Source of the DNA: JAUYQR01 sp050632395
GTDB taxonomy: Bacteria; Pseudomonadota; Alphaproteobacteria; Rhodobacterales; Rhodobacteraceae
Assembly: GCF_050632395.1 (NCBI RefSeq)
Contig: NZ_CP192600.1
Span: forward strand, 682,001 to 746,000
Direction: 5' to 3'
DNA length: 64,000 nt
Shown: piece by piece, positions 7,983-16,659 of the stretch
How the letters are laid out: each line of letters begins with the position of its first letter
Position numbering within the stretch: the stretch's first letter is position 1
The notes under the pieces: generated by a model
What the model saw: only the letters and a program-made list of their open reading frames with translations
Database searches by the model: none
What the model was told of the DNA's origin: nothing
Program-made: the position numbers and the translations under genes

Positions 7983-9334
7983 ACTGCGGCGGAGTGCAAT
8001 GCCTTGGTCTGGTCGTAGGCGTCGAAGGCGCGGGCGATCATCCGGGTCAGGGGTTTGGCCCTTTCCGGGATGATGAAGGCTTCGGGCGTGATCGTAACCA
8101 TGTCACCGAAGGTTTCCCCGGCGGCGCGGAGCAGGGCTTCGACGCGGTCGGGCGTGGTGTCGAAGTCGCGCAAGAGTTCGGCGCGCGAGACGCGGAAATC
8201 ACACATCAGGGCCTCGATGATCCGGGCGCGAAGGGTGTCTTCGTCGGCAAAGCGGTGGCCTCGGTGGGTGGGGAAGCGGCCGGCGCGCACCGCCTTGGTA
8301 TAGGCAGCGGTGGCCGAGACGTTCTGCGCGAACCCTTGCGGGAAACGTGAGATCGACGAGGCACCGAGACCGATCAGCACGGGCGAGGTATCGTCGGTGT
8401 AGCCCTGGAAATTGCGCCGCAGGGTGCCGGCCTTGGCGGCCTTGGCCATGCCGTCGGTGGGTTTGGCGAAATGGTCGATGCCGATTTCGTCGTAACCATC
8501 CCACAGGAACAACTGGCGCGCGGTTTCAAAGAGCGACAGGCGTTCCTGAGGGGTGGGCATTGTGTCGGACGGGATCATCTGCTGGCGGCGGCTCATCCAC
8601 GGGACGTGGGCGTAACCATAAAGCGCCACCCGGTCGGGCGAGAGCGTCAGGAGCTTCTGTACCGAATCCGCGATGCGCGGGCCGGTCTGGTGCGGCAGGC
8701 CATAAAGGATGTCGGCATTCAGGCTGCCGATGCCACGGGCGCGGATGCGTTCGGCCACGTCCTGCGTCAGGGCGTAGCTTTGTTCGCGGCCGATGGTCTT
8801 CTGGATCAGCGGGTCGAAATCCTGCACGCCGATCGAGGCGCGGTTCATGCCCGAGGCGGCGAGCGCGTCGAGGCGGGCGTCGTCAACCTCGTTTGGGTCG
8901 ATCTCGACCGAGAATTCGCCGTTGCGAGCGAGCGGCGCGACGGTGAAGATGGTTTCCGCAAGATCGCGGATCTGGGAGGCGGAAAGAAGCGTGGGCGTGC
9001 CGCCGCCCCAATGCAGGCGGCTGAGGCTGACGCCACGCGGCAGGTGCGTCTTCAAGAGCGCGAGTTCGGCCTTCAGCGTCTGGACGTAGGCGATGACCGG
9101 ATCGTCGGAGGTGGTGCCTTGGGTGCGGCAGGCGCAGAACCAGCACAGCCTGCGGCAGAACGGCACATGCAGGTATAGGGATATCTGTGAATTTTCGGGG
9201 ATATCCTGTATCCAGCCAGTGAAGTCTGCTTCACCAATGCCCGTGCCGAAGTGCGGCGCGGTCGGATATGAGGTGTAGCGCGGCACGCGGGCGTCAAAAA
9301 GACCGAGGCGGGTGAGTTGCGGGCGGTGTGTCAT
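7979..9334 (-). CDS. hemN: Oxygen-independent coproporphyrinogen III oxidase (radical SAM)
   Basis: A 451-residue radical SAM enzyme that converts coproporphyrinogen III to protoporphyrinogen IX without oxygen. The cluster motif is C60-x3-C64-x2-C67, with the extra C69 typical of true HemN. The N-terminal VPRYTSYPTAPHF and the downstream HWGGGTPT and YGYAHVPWM stretches are HemN hallmarks that separate it from HemW. It is divergent from fnrL, with an FNR box between them. No Shine-Dalgarno sequence precedes the ATG: the bases before it read TAACCTAACCTC. This fits the near-leaderless model given in the findings. The aerobic isozyme hemF lies at 25.4 kb. Confidence 0.94.
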   Translation of the reverse strand: MTHRPQLTRLGLFDARVPRYTSYPTAPHFGTGIGEADFTGWIQDIPENSQISLYLHVPFCRRLCWFCACRTQGTTSDDPVIAYVQTLKAELALLKTHLPRGVSLSRLHWGGGTPTLLSASQIRDLAETIFTVAPLARNGEFSVEIDPNEVDDARLDALAASGMNRASIGVQDFDPLIQKTIGREQSYALTQDVAERIRARGIGSLNADILYGLPHQTGPRIADSVQKLLTLSPDRVALYGYAHVPWMSRRQQMIPSDTMPTPQERLSLFETARQLFLWDGYDEIGIDHFAKPTDGMAKAAKAGTLRRNFQGYTDDTSPVLIGLGASSISRFPQGFAQNVSATAAYTKAVRAGRFPTHRGHRFADEDTLRARIIEALMCDFRVSRAELLRDFDTTPDRVEALLRAAGETFGDMVTITPEAFIIPERAKPLTRMIARAFDAYDQTKALHSAAV

Positions 9335-9369
9335 GAGGTTAGGTTAGAAGCAGGCAACTGCGGCACGCC

Positions 9370-9383
9370 TTGACTCAGATCAA
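9370..9383. promoter_or_regulatory. FNR box between hemN and fnrL
   Basis: TTGAC-TCAG-ATCAA matches the FNR consensus TTGAT-N4-ATCAA at 9 of 10 defined bases. Its centre (9376.5) is 42.5 bp from the hemN start and 23.5 bp from the chosen fnrL ATG. It can therefore activate hemN and may also repress fnrL. Confidence 0.85.
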
Positions 9384-9399
9384 CATGAGAGAGCCAGAC

Positions 9400-10137
9400 A
9401 TGCAGGACCATTTCGTCCATCAGCAATGCGGCGATTGCCCGATCCGACACCGTGCTGTTTGCGCGCGCTGTGAGACCGATGAGTTGGCAGCGCTGGAGCA
9501 GATCAAGTATTACCGAAGCTATCAGGCCGGGCAGACGGTGATCTGGTCGGGTGACCGGATGGAATTCGTCGGCTCGGTGGTGACCGGGATCGCGGCGCTG
9601 ACCCAGACGATGGAGGATGGGCGGCGGCAGATGGTGGGTTTGCTGCTGCCATCGGATTTTGTAGGGCGACCGGGGCGGTCGACGGCGGCGTTCGACGTGA
9701 CGGCGACGACCGATCTGGTGATGTGCTGTTTCCGCAAGAAGCCGTTCGAAGAGATGATGGCCAAGACGCCGCACATTGCCCAGCGGCTGCTGGAAATGAC
9801 GCTGGACGAACTGGATGCCGCGCGGGAGTGGATGCTGCTTTTGGGGCGCAAGACTGCGCGGGAGAAGATCGCCTCGCTGATCGCGATCATCGCGCGGCGG
9901 GAGGCTTCGTTGCAGGTGCGGCGGCCGAAAGGGCAGCTGTCGGTTGACCTGCCGCTGACGCGCGAGGAAATGGCGGATTATCTGGGGCTGACGCTGGAAA
10001 CGGTAAGTCGGCAGATGTCGGCCCTGAAGAAGGACGGCGTCATCAGCCTTGAAGGCAACCGGCATGTGATGATCCCCGACCTTGACCGCCTGCTGGAAGA
10101 AGCGGGCGATGACAGCGACGGTGGGATGCTGGTCTGA
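9400..10137 (+). CDS. fnrL: FnrL, oxygen-sensing Crp/FNR-family regulator
   Basis: A 245-residue regulator that binds a [4Fe-4S] cluster and switches genes on or off under low oxygen. Cysteines 10, 13, 21 and 24 near the N terminus, together with the internal cysteine pair in VMCCF, provide the cluster ligands. The central part is a cyclic-nucleotide-like fold. The C-terminal helix-turn-helix contains LGLTLETVSRQMSALKKDG, with the E-x2-S-R recognition residues for TTGAT half-sites. I start it at the ATG at 9400, which has GAGAGAG upstream; an upstream TTG at 9370 would place the start codon inside the FNR box. Neighbours hemN, uspA and ccoNOQP are typical FnrL targets. Confidence 0.93.
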   Translation: MQDHFVHQQCGDCPIRHRAVCARCETDELAALEQIKYYRSYQAGQTVIWSGDRMEFVGSVVTGIAALTQTMEDGRRQMVGLLLPSDFVGRPGRSTAAFDVTATTDLVMCCFRKKPFEEMMAKTPHIAQRLLEMTLDELDAAREWMLLLGRKTAREKIASLIAIIARREASLQVRRPKGQLSVDLPLTREEMADYLGLTLETVSRQMSALKKDGVISLEGNRHVMIPDLDRLLEEAGDDSDGGMLV

Positions 10138-10159
10138 CCTTGCGATTTCAGCGAAGCAT

Positions 10160-10185
10160 GTGAGGGCGGGTCTTGCCGCCCCCAC
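10160..10185. terminator. Hairpin between convergent fnrL and uspA
   Basis: GTGAGGGCGG (10160-10169) and CCGCCCCCAC (10176-10185) pair with one mismatch across a 6-nt loop. It has no T-tract on either strand, so it is probably a weak or bidirectional terminator. Confidence 0.5.
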
Positions 10186-10201
10186 AAGTGTCGATCAGGC
10201 G

Positions 10202-11047
10202 TCAGTGCGCGAGGAACACCGGGATTTCGGCGGCCTCGAGCATGTCGCGGGTGGCGCCGCCGAGAATCGCCTCGCGCAGGCGGGAGTGGCCGTAGGCGCC
10301 CATTACCAGCAGGTCGGAATCGACATCACGCAGATGGCGGGCCAGCACGTCCGATACGCGGGGCATGGTTTTTGCCAGCACCGTCACTTCGGCGCGGACA
10401 CCGTGGCGCACGAGGAACTGGCATAGCAGGCCGCCGGGATCGGAGCGTTCCGGGCCATGCGCTGGCGGGTCGATCACAACGATCGACACCTTGTCGGCGC
10501 GTTTCAGGAACGGCATGGCACGGCGGGCGGCGACCAGCGCCTCGCGGCTTTGGTTCCAGGCAAGCACGATGTTGCGGGGGTCGGGGGCGGGCATGCCCTT
10601 GTCGGGCACTATCAGCACGGGGGCCATGCCATTGAACAGCGCGGCCTCGACCACAGCCTCGGATTCGATGCCGATGTCTTTGCCGTAGGGGCGTGGCAGG
10701 ACAACGAGATCGGCATAGCGGGCACGGCTGGCAACGACATCAATGAGGGCGCCAATCTGGCAGATGGCGGTTTCCACCGCATAGCGCAGGCCGGGCGACT
10801 GGGCCGCGATGGCGGCGTTGAGGCCCTTTTCGGTGGCGCGGGCATCCTCTTCGGCGCGGTCCATCGCGGCGGCGATGATGACGGCGCCTGAACCGACATA
10901 GGAATAGCCAACCTGCGTGCGGTCGATCCCAAGTGCCAAGGCGTCAAGATGTGCGTCATTGTGGATCGCGAGTGCCGCAGCGGCGGTGACCGAGGGGTCA
11001 AGTCCGTTGGGTGAGGTGGCAACGGTCAGTAGCGATTTGTAGGCCAT
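10202..11047 (-). CDS. uspA: Tandem-domain universal stress protein (UspA family)
   Basis: A 281-residue cytoplasmic protein made of two Usp alpha/beta domains (about residues 1-145 and 150-281). The second domain keeps the ATP-binding pattern G-x2-G-x9-G-x-T in MGAYGHSRLREAILGGATR; the first does not show it clearly. A Usp gene divergent from ccoN is a conserved arrangement in Rhodobacterales and suggests oxygen-linked expression. Two FNR boxes lie between this gene and ccoN. The one nearer to uspA is centred 65 bp upstream of its ATG, compatible with activation. The exact cellular role is unknown. Confidence 0.85.
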   Translation of the reverse strand: MAYKSLLTVATSPNGLDPSVTAAAALAIHNDAHLDALALGIDRTQVGYSYVGSGAVIIAAAMDRAEEDARATEKGLNAAIAAQSPGLRYAVETAICQIGALIDVVASRARYADLVVLPRPYGKDIGIESEAVVEAALFNGMAPVLIVPDKGMPAPDPRNIVLAWNQSREALVAARRAMPFLKRADKVSIVVIDPPAHGPERSDPGGLLCQFLVRHGVRAEVTVLAKTMPRVSDVLARHLRDVDSDLLVMGAYGHSRLREAILGGATRDMLEAAEIPVFLAH

Positions 11048-11105
11048 GATTCCGGCTCCTTTGGGGGTCTGAAATCACGTTAGCGCTTATTTTCACGGTT
11101 CGGCC

Positions 11106-11119
11106 TTGATAGAGGTCAA
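11106..11119. promoter_or_regulatory. FNR box 1, uspA-proximal
   Basis: TTGAT-AGAG-GTCAA matches 9 of 10 consensus bases. It is centred 65 bp upstream of the uspA start. If it acts at -41.5, the uspA transcript would start near 11071. Confidence 0.82.
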
Positions 11120-11137
11120 TTTCGTCGCACCCGGCGG

Positions 11138-11151
11138 TTGATGCAGATCAA
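11138..11151. promoter_or_regulatory. FNR box 2, ccoN-proximal, perfect consensus
   Basis: TTGAT-GCAG-ATCAA is a perfect FNR consensus. It is centred about 113 bp upstream of the ccoN ATG and 32 bp from box 1, which places the two boxes on about the same face of the helix. Acting at -41.5 it would give a ccoN transcript starting near 11186, with a leader of about 72 nt. Confidence 0.9.
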
Positions 11152-11257
11152 GGTGGCGATTCCCACCGCAGCGCAGAAGTCATCCATTCGGGACGTCTGG
11201 CCGAGGTCTGTCTTTCAGACCCGAGCGGGGCGCGGACTGGACGAAGGGACACGAAAA

Positions 11258-12859
<1,602 letters not shown>

Positions 12860-12871
12860 GGGGACGGGACA

Positions 12872-13615
12872 ATGGCTTTTCTTGACAAGCACAAGGCTAT
12901 CGAAACCCACGCGACGCTTCTGATGGTGCTGAGCCTTCTGGTCGTCACCATCGGGGGTATCGTGCAGATCGTGCCGCTTTTCTATCTGGAGAACACGATC
13001 GAGAAGGTGGAAGGGATGCGCCCCTATACTCCGCTGGAGTTGGCGGGCCGCGACATCTACATCCGCGAGGGCTGCTATGGCTGCCACAGCCAGATGATCC
13101 GCCCGATGCGCGACGAGGTGGAGCGGTACGGGCATTACAGCCTCGCGGCGGAATCGATGTATGACCATCCGTTCCAGTGGGGGTCCAAGCGCACCGGGCC
13201 GGATCTGGCACGGGTGGGCGGGCGCTATTCGGATGAATGGCATGTGGACCACTTCACCTATGCGCGGGGCGTGGTGCCGGAATCGGTAATGCCGCCCTAC
13301 GGGTTCCTTGCGAACCATGTGATTGATGGGCAGTACATCAAGGACACGATGGCGACGAATGCTATGGTGGGGGTGCCTTACACCGACGCCATGCTGGAAA
13401 ACGCGGTGGCGGACTTCAAGGCGCAGGGCGACCCGAACGGGGATTCCAGCGGGCTTGAGGAACGCTATGGCGACGCGGCCTTCGGCACGCCGATCAACGT
13501 GCGCAATTTTGACGGCAAGCCTGAGTTGACCGAGATGGACGCGCTGATCGCCTATATTCAGGTGCTTGGCACGATGGTCGACTTTTCGACCTTCACGCCT
13601 GTGGCGAACCGGTAA
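12872..13615 (+). CDS. ccoO: cbb3 oxidase monohaem cytochrome c subunit
   Basis: A 247-residue subunit with an N-terminal membrane anchor (about residues 13-38) and a periplasmic haem c domain. The haem attachment motif is C68-Y-G-C-H72, inside the conserved EGCYGCHSQMIRP. The C-terminal DALIAYIQVLGT is the last helix of the cytochrome fold. It passes electrons from CcoP to the binuclear centre of CcoN. It lies 12 bp after ccoN and 10 bp before ccoQ. Confidence 0.96.
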   Translation: MAFLDKHKAIETHATLLMVLSLLVVTIGGIVQIVPLFYLENTIEKVEGMRPYTPLELAGRDIYIREGCYGCHSQMIRPMRDEVERYGHYSLAAESMYDHPFQWGSKRTGPDLARVGGRYSDEWHVDHFTYARGVVPESVMPPYGFLANHVIDGQYIKDTMATNAMVGVPYTDAMLENAVADFKAQGDPNGDSSGLEERYGDAAFGTPINVRNFDGKPELTEMDALIAYIQVLGTMVDFSTFTPVANR

Positions 13616-13625
13616 GGGGGCAAAG

Positions 13626-13823
13626 ATGGAAACCTATTCCTTCCTGCGCCACCTGGCCGACAGCTGGTTTCTTCTGGCGATGACGCTGGGGTTCCTTGGC
13701 TTGTGCGTCTGGGCGTTCCGTCCCGGCAGCCGCAAAGCCCACGAGGACGTAGCCAATTCGATCTTTCGCAACGACGAGCGTCCTGCGGAAGCCAACCCCT
13801 CGCGTAATTCGAAGGAGGCGTAA
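13626..13823 (+). CDS. ccoQ: cbb3 oxidase small subunit CcoQ
   Basis: A 65-residue protein with one membrane helix (about residues 14-31, LLAMTLGFLGLCVWAF) and a charged cytoplasmic tail ending NSKEA. Size, position between ccoO and ccoP and the post-helix RPGSRKAHED match CcoQ, which stabilises the oxidase. The ATG at 13626 follows GGGGGCAAAG. A longer in-frame reading from 13566 would lie inside ccoO and is rejected. Confidence 0.93.
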   Translation: METYSFLRHLADSWFLLAMTLGFLGLCVWAFRPGSRKAHEDVANSIFRNDERPAEANPSRNSKEA

Positions 13824-13826
13824 ATC

Positions 13827-14705
13827 ATGTGCGCCAAGCAAGTGAAGAAGGTGCCGAAGCAGGTGGAGACGACGGGCCACCAGTGGGACGGAATCGAGGA
13901 GTTGAACAACCCGATGCCGCGCTGGTGGGTCTGGACGTTCTACGCCACGATCGTCTGGGGTATCGGCTATACGGTGGCCTATCCGGCATGGCCATTGATC
14001 AGCGGTGCGACACCGGGGGTTCTGGGTGCCTCGACCCGTGCTGATGTGGCGGCCGAGATTGACCGGTTCGACGCAGCCAATGCAGCCATCAAGGAACAGT
14101 TGGTGGCGGCGGACCTGAACGCCATCAAGGATAACCCGGAGTTGGCAAGTTTCGCCACGAACGCCGGGGCCGCGGTGTTCAAGACGAACTGCACGACATG
14201 CCACGGGTCTGGCGCGCAGGGGTTCGAGGGCAAGGGCTATCCGGCCCTGATCGACGACGATTGGCTGTGGGGCGGGACGATGGAGGATATCCATCTGACC
14301 ATCACCCACGGCATCCGCAACACAACCGACCCGGATGCGCGCTATTCGCAGATGCCCGCCTTCGGTGTGGATGGGCTGCTGGATGCAACACAGATCGGGC
14401 AGGTCACGGACTATGTGCTGAAGATCTCGGGTCAGGAGCATGACGCGGCGGCAGCGACTGCCGGTGCCACGATCTTTGCCGACAATTGCGCGGCTTGCCA
14501 TATGGAGGACGGGTCGGGTGACCGGGCGCAGGGTGCACCGAAGCTGACGGACGCGATCTGGCTTTATGGTGGATCGCGCGAGAAGATCACCGAGACGGTG
14601 ACCAAGGCGCGTTTCGGGGTGATGCCGAACTGGAACGGGCGGCTGAGCGAGGACGAGATCCGCGCTGTCGCTTTCTATGTCCACAGTCAGGGCGGCGGCG
14701 AGTAA
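13827..14705 (+). CDS. ccoP: cbb3 oxidase dihaem cytochrome c subunit
   Basis: A 292-residue subunit that receives electrons for the oxidase. One membrane helix (about residues 33-58) anchors two tandem cytochrome c domains with haem motifs C122-T-T-C-H126 and C221-A-A-C-H225. The conserved N-terminal HQWDGIEELNNPMPRWW is typical of CcoP. It starts 3 bp after ccoQ behind a GAAGGAGG ribosome-binding site. A strong stem-loop lies 22 bp after its stop, before ccoG. Confidence 0.96.
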   Translation: MCAKQVKKVPKQVETTGHQWDGIEELNNPMPRWWVWTFYATIVWGIGYTVAYPAWPLISGATPGVLGASTRADVAAEIDRFDAANAAIKEQLVAADLNAIKDNPELASFATNAGAAVFKTNCTTCHGSGAQGFEGKGYPALIDDDWLWGGTMEDIHLTITHGIRNTTDPDARYSQMPAFGVDGLLDATQIGQVTDYVLKISGQEHDAAAATAGATIFADNCAACHMEDGSGDRAQGAPKLTDAIWLYGGSREKITETVTKARFGVMPNWNGRLSEDEIRAVAFYVHSQGGGE

Positions 14706-14727
14706 GCTGATCCCGATCATAGATATT

Positions 14728-14757
14728 GCACCGGGCGGCGGTTCTGCCGCCCGGTGC
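14728..14757. other. 12-bp perfect stem-loop between ccoP and ccoG
   Basis: GCACCGGGCGGC (14728-14739) pairs exactly with GCCGCCCGGTGC (14746-14757) across a 6-nt loop. No T-tract follows. It probably protects the 3' end of ccoNOQP mRNA or partly uncouples it from ccoGHIS. Confidence 0.6.
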
Positions 14758-14782
14758 GTCTGAAAGACCCCGGAGCCTGCCC

Positions 14783-16210
14783 GTGACCCTGCCTGATACC
14801 GATACGCCCAGTCTTTACGCCGCGCGCGAGCCAGTTTTCCCGCGCCGGGTGAAGGGTGCCTTCCGCACGCTGAAGTGGTGGATCATGGCGGTGACGCTGG
14901 GCATCTATTACATCACGCCGTGGCTGCGCTGGGACCGGGGGCCGAACCTGCCGGATCAGGCGGTGCTGGTGGACATCGCCAACCGGCGCTTCTTTTTCTT
15001 CATGATCGAGATATGGCCGCACGAGTTTTATTTCGTGGCCGGACTTTTGATCATGGCCGGGCTGGGGTTGTTCCTGTTCACCAGCGCCGCGGGCCGGGTG
15101 TGGTGCGGCTATGCCTGCCCGCAGACGGTGTGGACCGACCTGTTCATCCTGGTCGAACGATGGGTTGAAGGCGACCGCAACGCCCGCATCCGGCTGCATC
15201 GGCAGCCGTGGAACTGGGAAAAGCTGGTCAAGAATGGCATCAAGTGGTGGATCTGGCTGGCCATCGGTTTGGCCACGGGCGGGGCGTGGATATTCTACTT
15301 TACCGACGCGCCGACGCTGCTGCGCGATCTGGTGACGGGCCACGCGCATCCGGTGGCCTATATCACCATGCTGATCCTAACCTTCACCACCTTCTTTTTC
15401 GGTGGGTTCGCGCGCGAACAGATTTGCATCTATGCCTGCCCGTGGCCGCGTATTCAGGCCGCGATGGTGGACGAGGACACGCTGACCATCGGTTACCGCG
15501 ACTGGCGGGGCGAGCCACGGGGCAAGCAGAACGTGGAAGGCAATGGTGACTGCATCGACTGCATGGCCTGCGTCAACGTCTGCCCGATGGGGATCGACAT
15601 CCGTGACGGGCAGCAGATGGCCTGCATCACCTGTGGCCTGTGCATCGACGCCTGCAACGACGTGATGGACAAGATCGGCAAGCCGCGTGACCTGATCGGG
15701 TATCTGGCCCTGACCGACGAGGTGCGCGAGCGTGCGGGCGAGCCTGCGAAATCGGTCTGGGCGCATGTGTTCCGGCCACGGACGGTGATGTATACGGTGC
15801 TGTGGGCCGGGGTTGGCATCGGGTTGATCGTGGCGCTGTTCCTGCGTTCGCCGATCGACATGAACGTGACGCCGGTACGAAACCCGACCTATGTGACGCT
15901 GTCGGACGGCAGCATCCGCAACGCCTATGAGCTGCGTCTGCGCAACAAGGGCGGGGAGGATTCGCAGTTCACCATCGCGGTCACCTCGGAAGAGCCGGTC
16001 ACGCTGTCTCTGGAAGGCGCGGATGGGCTGACGGTCAACGTGCCCGCAAACGAGACGACGACGCAGCGCATCTATCTGACGGCGGCGGCCGGGTCGGAGG
16101 CGGCGACGGAAGACAGGACAGACGTTCGGATCTGGGTGGAACAGCAGGGCACCACGAACCGGGTGCATCATGATACCGTGTTCAATGGCAAGGAAGACGA
16201 CGATGAGTGA
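14783..16210 (+). CDS. ccoG: cbb3 oxidase assembly protein CcoG (RdxB/FixG)
   Basis: A 475-residue membrane iron-sulphur protein needed for copper handling during cbb3 assembly. Several membrane helices in the first 210 residues hold the conserved W-C-G-Y-A-C-P and C-I-Y-A-C-P cysteine pairs. Two [4Fe-4S] motifs follow: Cys257/260/263/267 and Cys281/284/287/291. A last membrane helix precedes a C-terminal immunoglobulin-like domain. I start at the GTG at 14783, which has CGGAG upstream; an earlier in-frame TTG lies in the stem-loop. It overlaps ccoH by 8 bp. Confidence 0.94.
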   Translation: MTLPDTDTPSLYAAREPVFPRRVKGAFRTLKWWIMAVTLGIYYITPWLRWDRGPNLPDQAVLVDIANRRFFFFMIEIWPHEFYFVAGLLIMAGLGLFLFTSAAGRVWCGYACPQTVWTDLFILVERWVEGDRNARIRLHRQPWNWEKLVKNGIKWWIWLAIGLATGGAWIFYFTDAPTLLRDLVTGHAHPVAYITMLILTFTTFFFGGFAREQICIYACPWPRIQAAMVDEDTLTIGYRDWRGEPRGKQNVEGNGDCIDCMACVNVCPMGIDIRDGQQMACITCGLCIDACNDVMDKIGKPRDLIGYLALTDEVRERAGEPAKSVWAHVFRPRTVMYTVLWAGVGIGLIVALFLRSPIDMNVTPVRNPTYVTLSDGSIRNAYELRLRNKGGEDSQFTIAVTSEEPVTLSLEGADGLTVNVPANETTTQRIYLTAAAGSEAATEDRTDVRIWVEQQGTTNRVHHDTVFNGKEDDDE

Positions 16211-16655
16211 GTTGACCGGGCGGCATGTGCTGGCGATCACAGTAGGGGCGTTTTCGGTGATCATCGCGGTGAATGTGCTGTTGGCCTACAAGGCTGTCAG
16301 CACCTTTCCGGGGCTGGAGGTCGACAACTCCTACGTCGCGAGCCAGGGCTTCAATGCCCGCAAGGCCGCACAGGAGGCGTTGGGCTGGCAGTTGAAGCCG
16401 GGGTATGAGGGCGGGCGGATGACGCTGGCGTTCCATGACCGCAATGGCGTGGCGATGCCGGTGACGGATTTGCAGGTGCTGGTCGGGCGCACTACCGAGG
16501 CCAAGGATGACGTCTGGCCGGTCTTTGCTGCATTGGGTGATGGCTATGTGGCTGATGTGCCCTTGTCGCGTGGCAAGTGGATGATCAAGGTTACCGCAAA
16601 GTCGCTGGACGGGGTGCTGTTCGAGCAGCGGTCGGAATTGCATGTGAAGGGCTGA
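16203..16655 (+). CDS. ccoH: cbb3 oxidase assembly protein CcoH (FixH)
   Basis: A 150-residue protein with an N-terminal membrane helix (about residues 9-29) and a periplasmic FixH domain. Conserved features are the AYKAVSTFPGLEVDNSYVASQGFN segment (positions about 28-51) and the late RGKWMIKV. FixH-family proteins associate with the oxidase during maturation. The ATG at 16203 lies inside the end of ccoG, and ccoI starts 4 bp after the stop. Confidence 0.92.
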   Translation: MSELTGRHVLAITVGAFSVIIAVNVLLAYKAVSTFPGLEVDNSYVASQGFNARKAAQEALGWQLKPGYEGGRMTLAFHDRNGVAMPVTDLQVLVGRTTEAKDDVWPVFAALGDGYVADVPLSRGKWMIKVTAKSLDGVLFEQRSELHVKG

Positions 16656-16659
16656 GCCG

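Noticed and set aside
9370..9399. TTG at 9370 as fnrL start
   Set aside because: It lies inside the FNR box and lacks an upstream ribosome-binding site.
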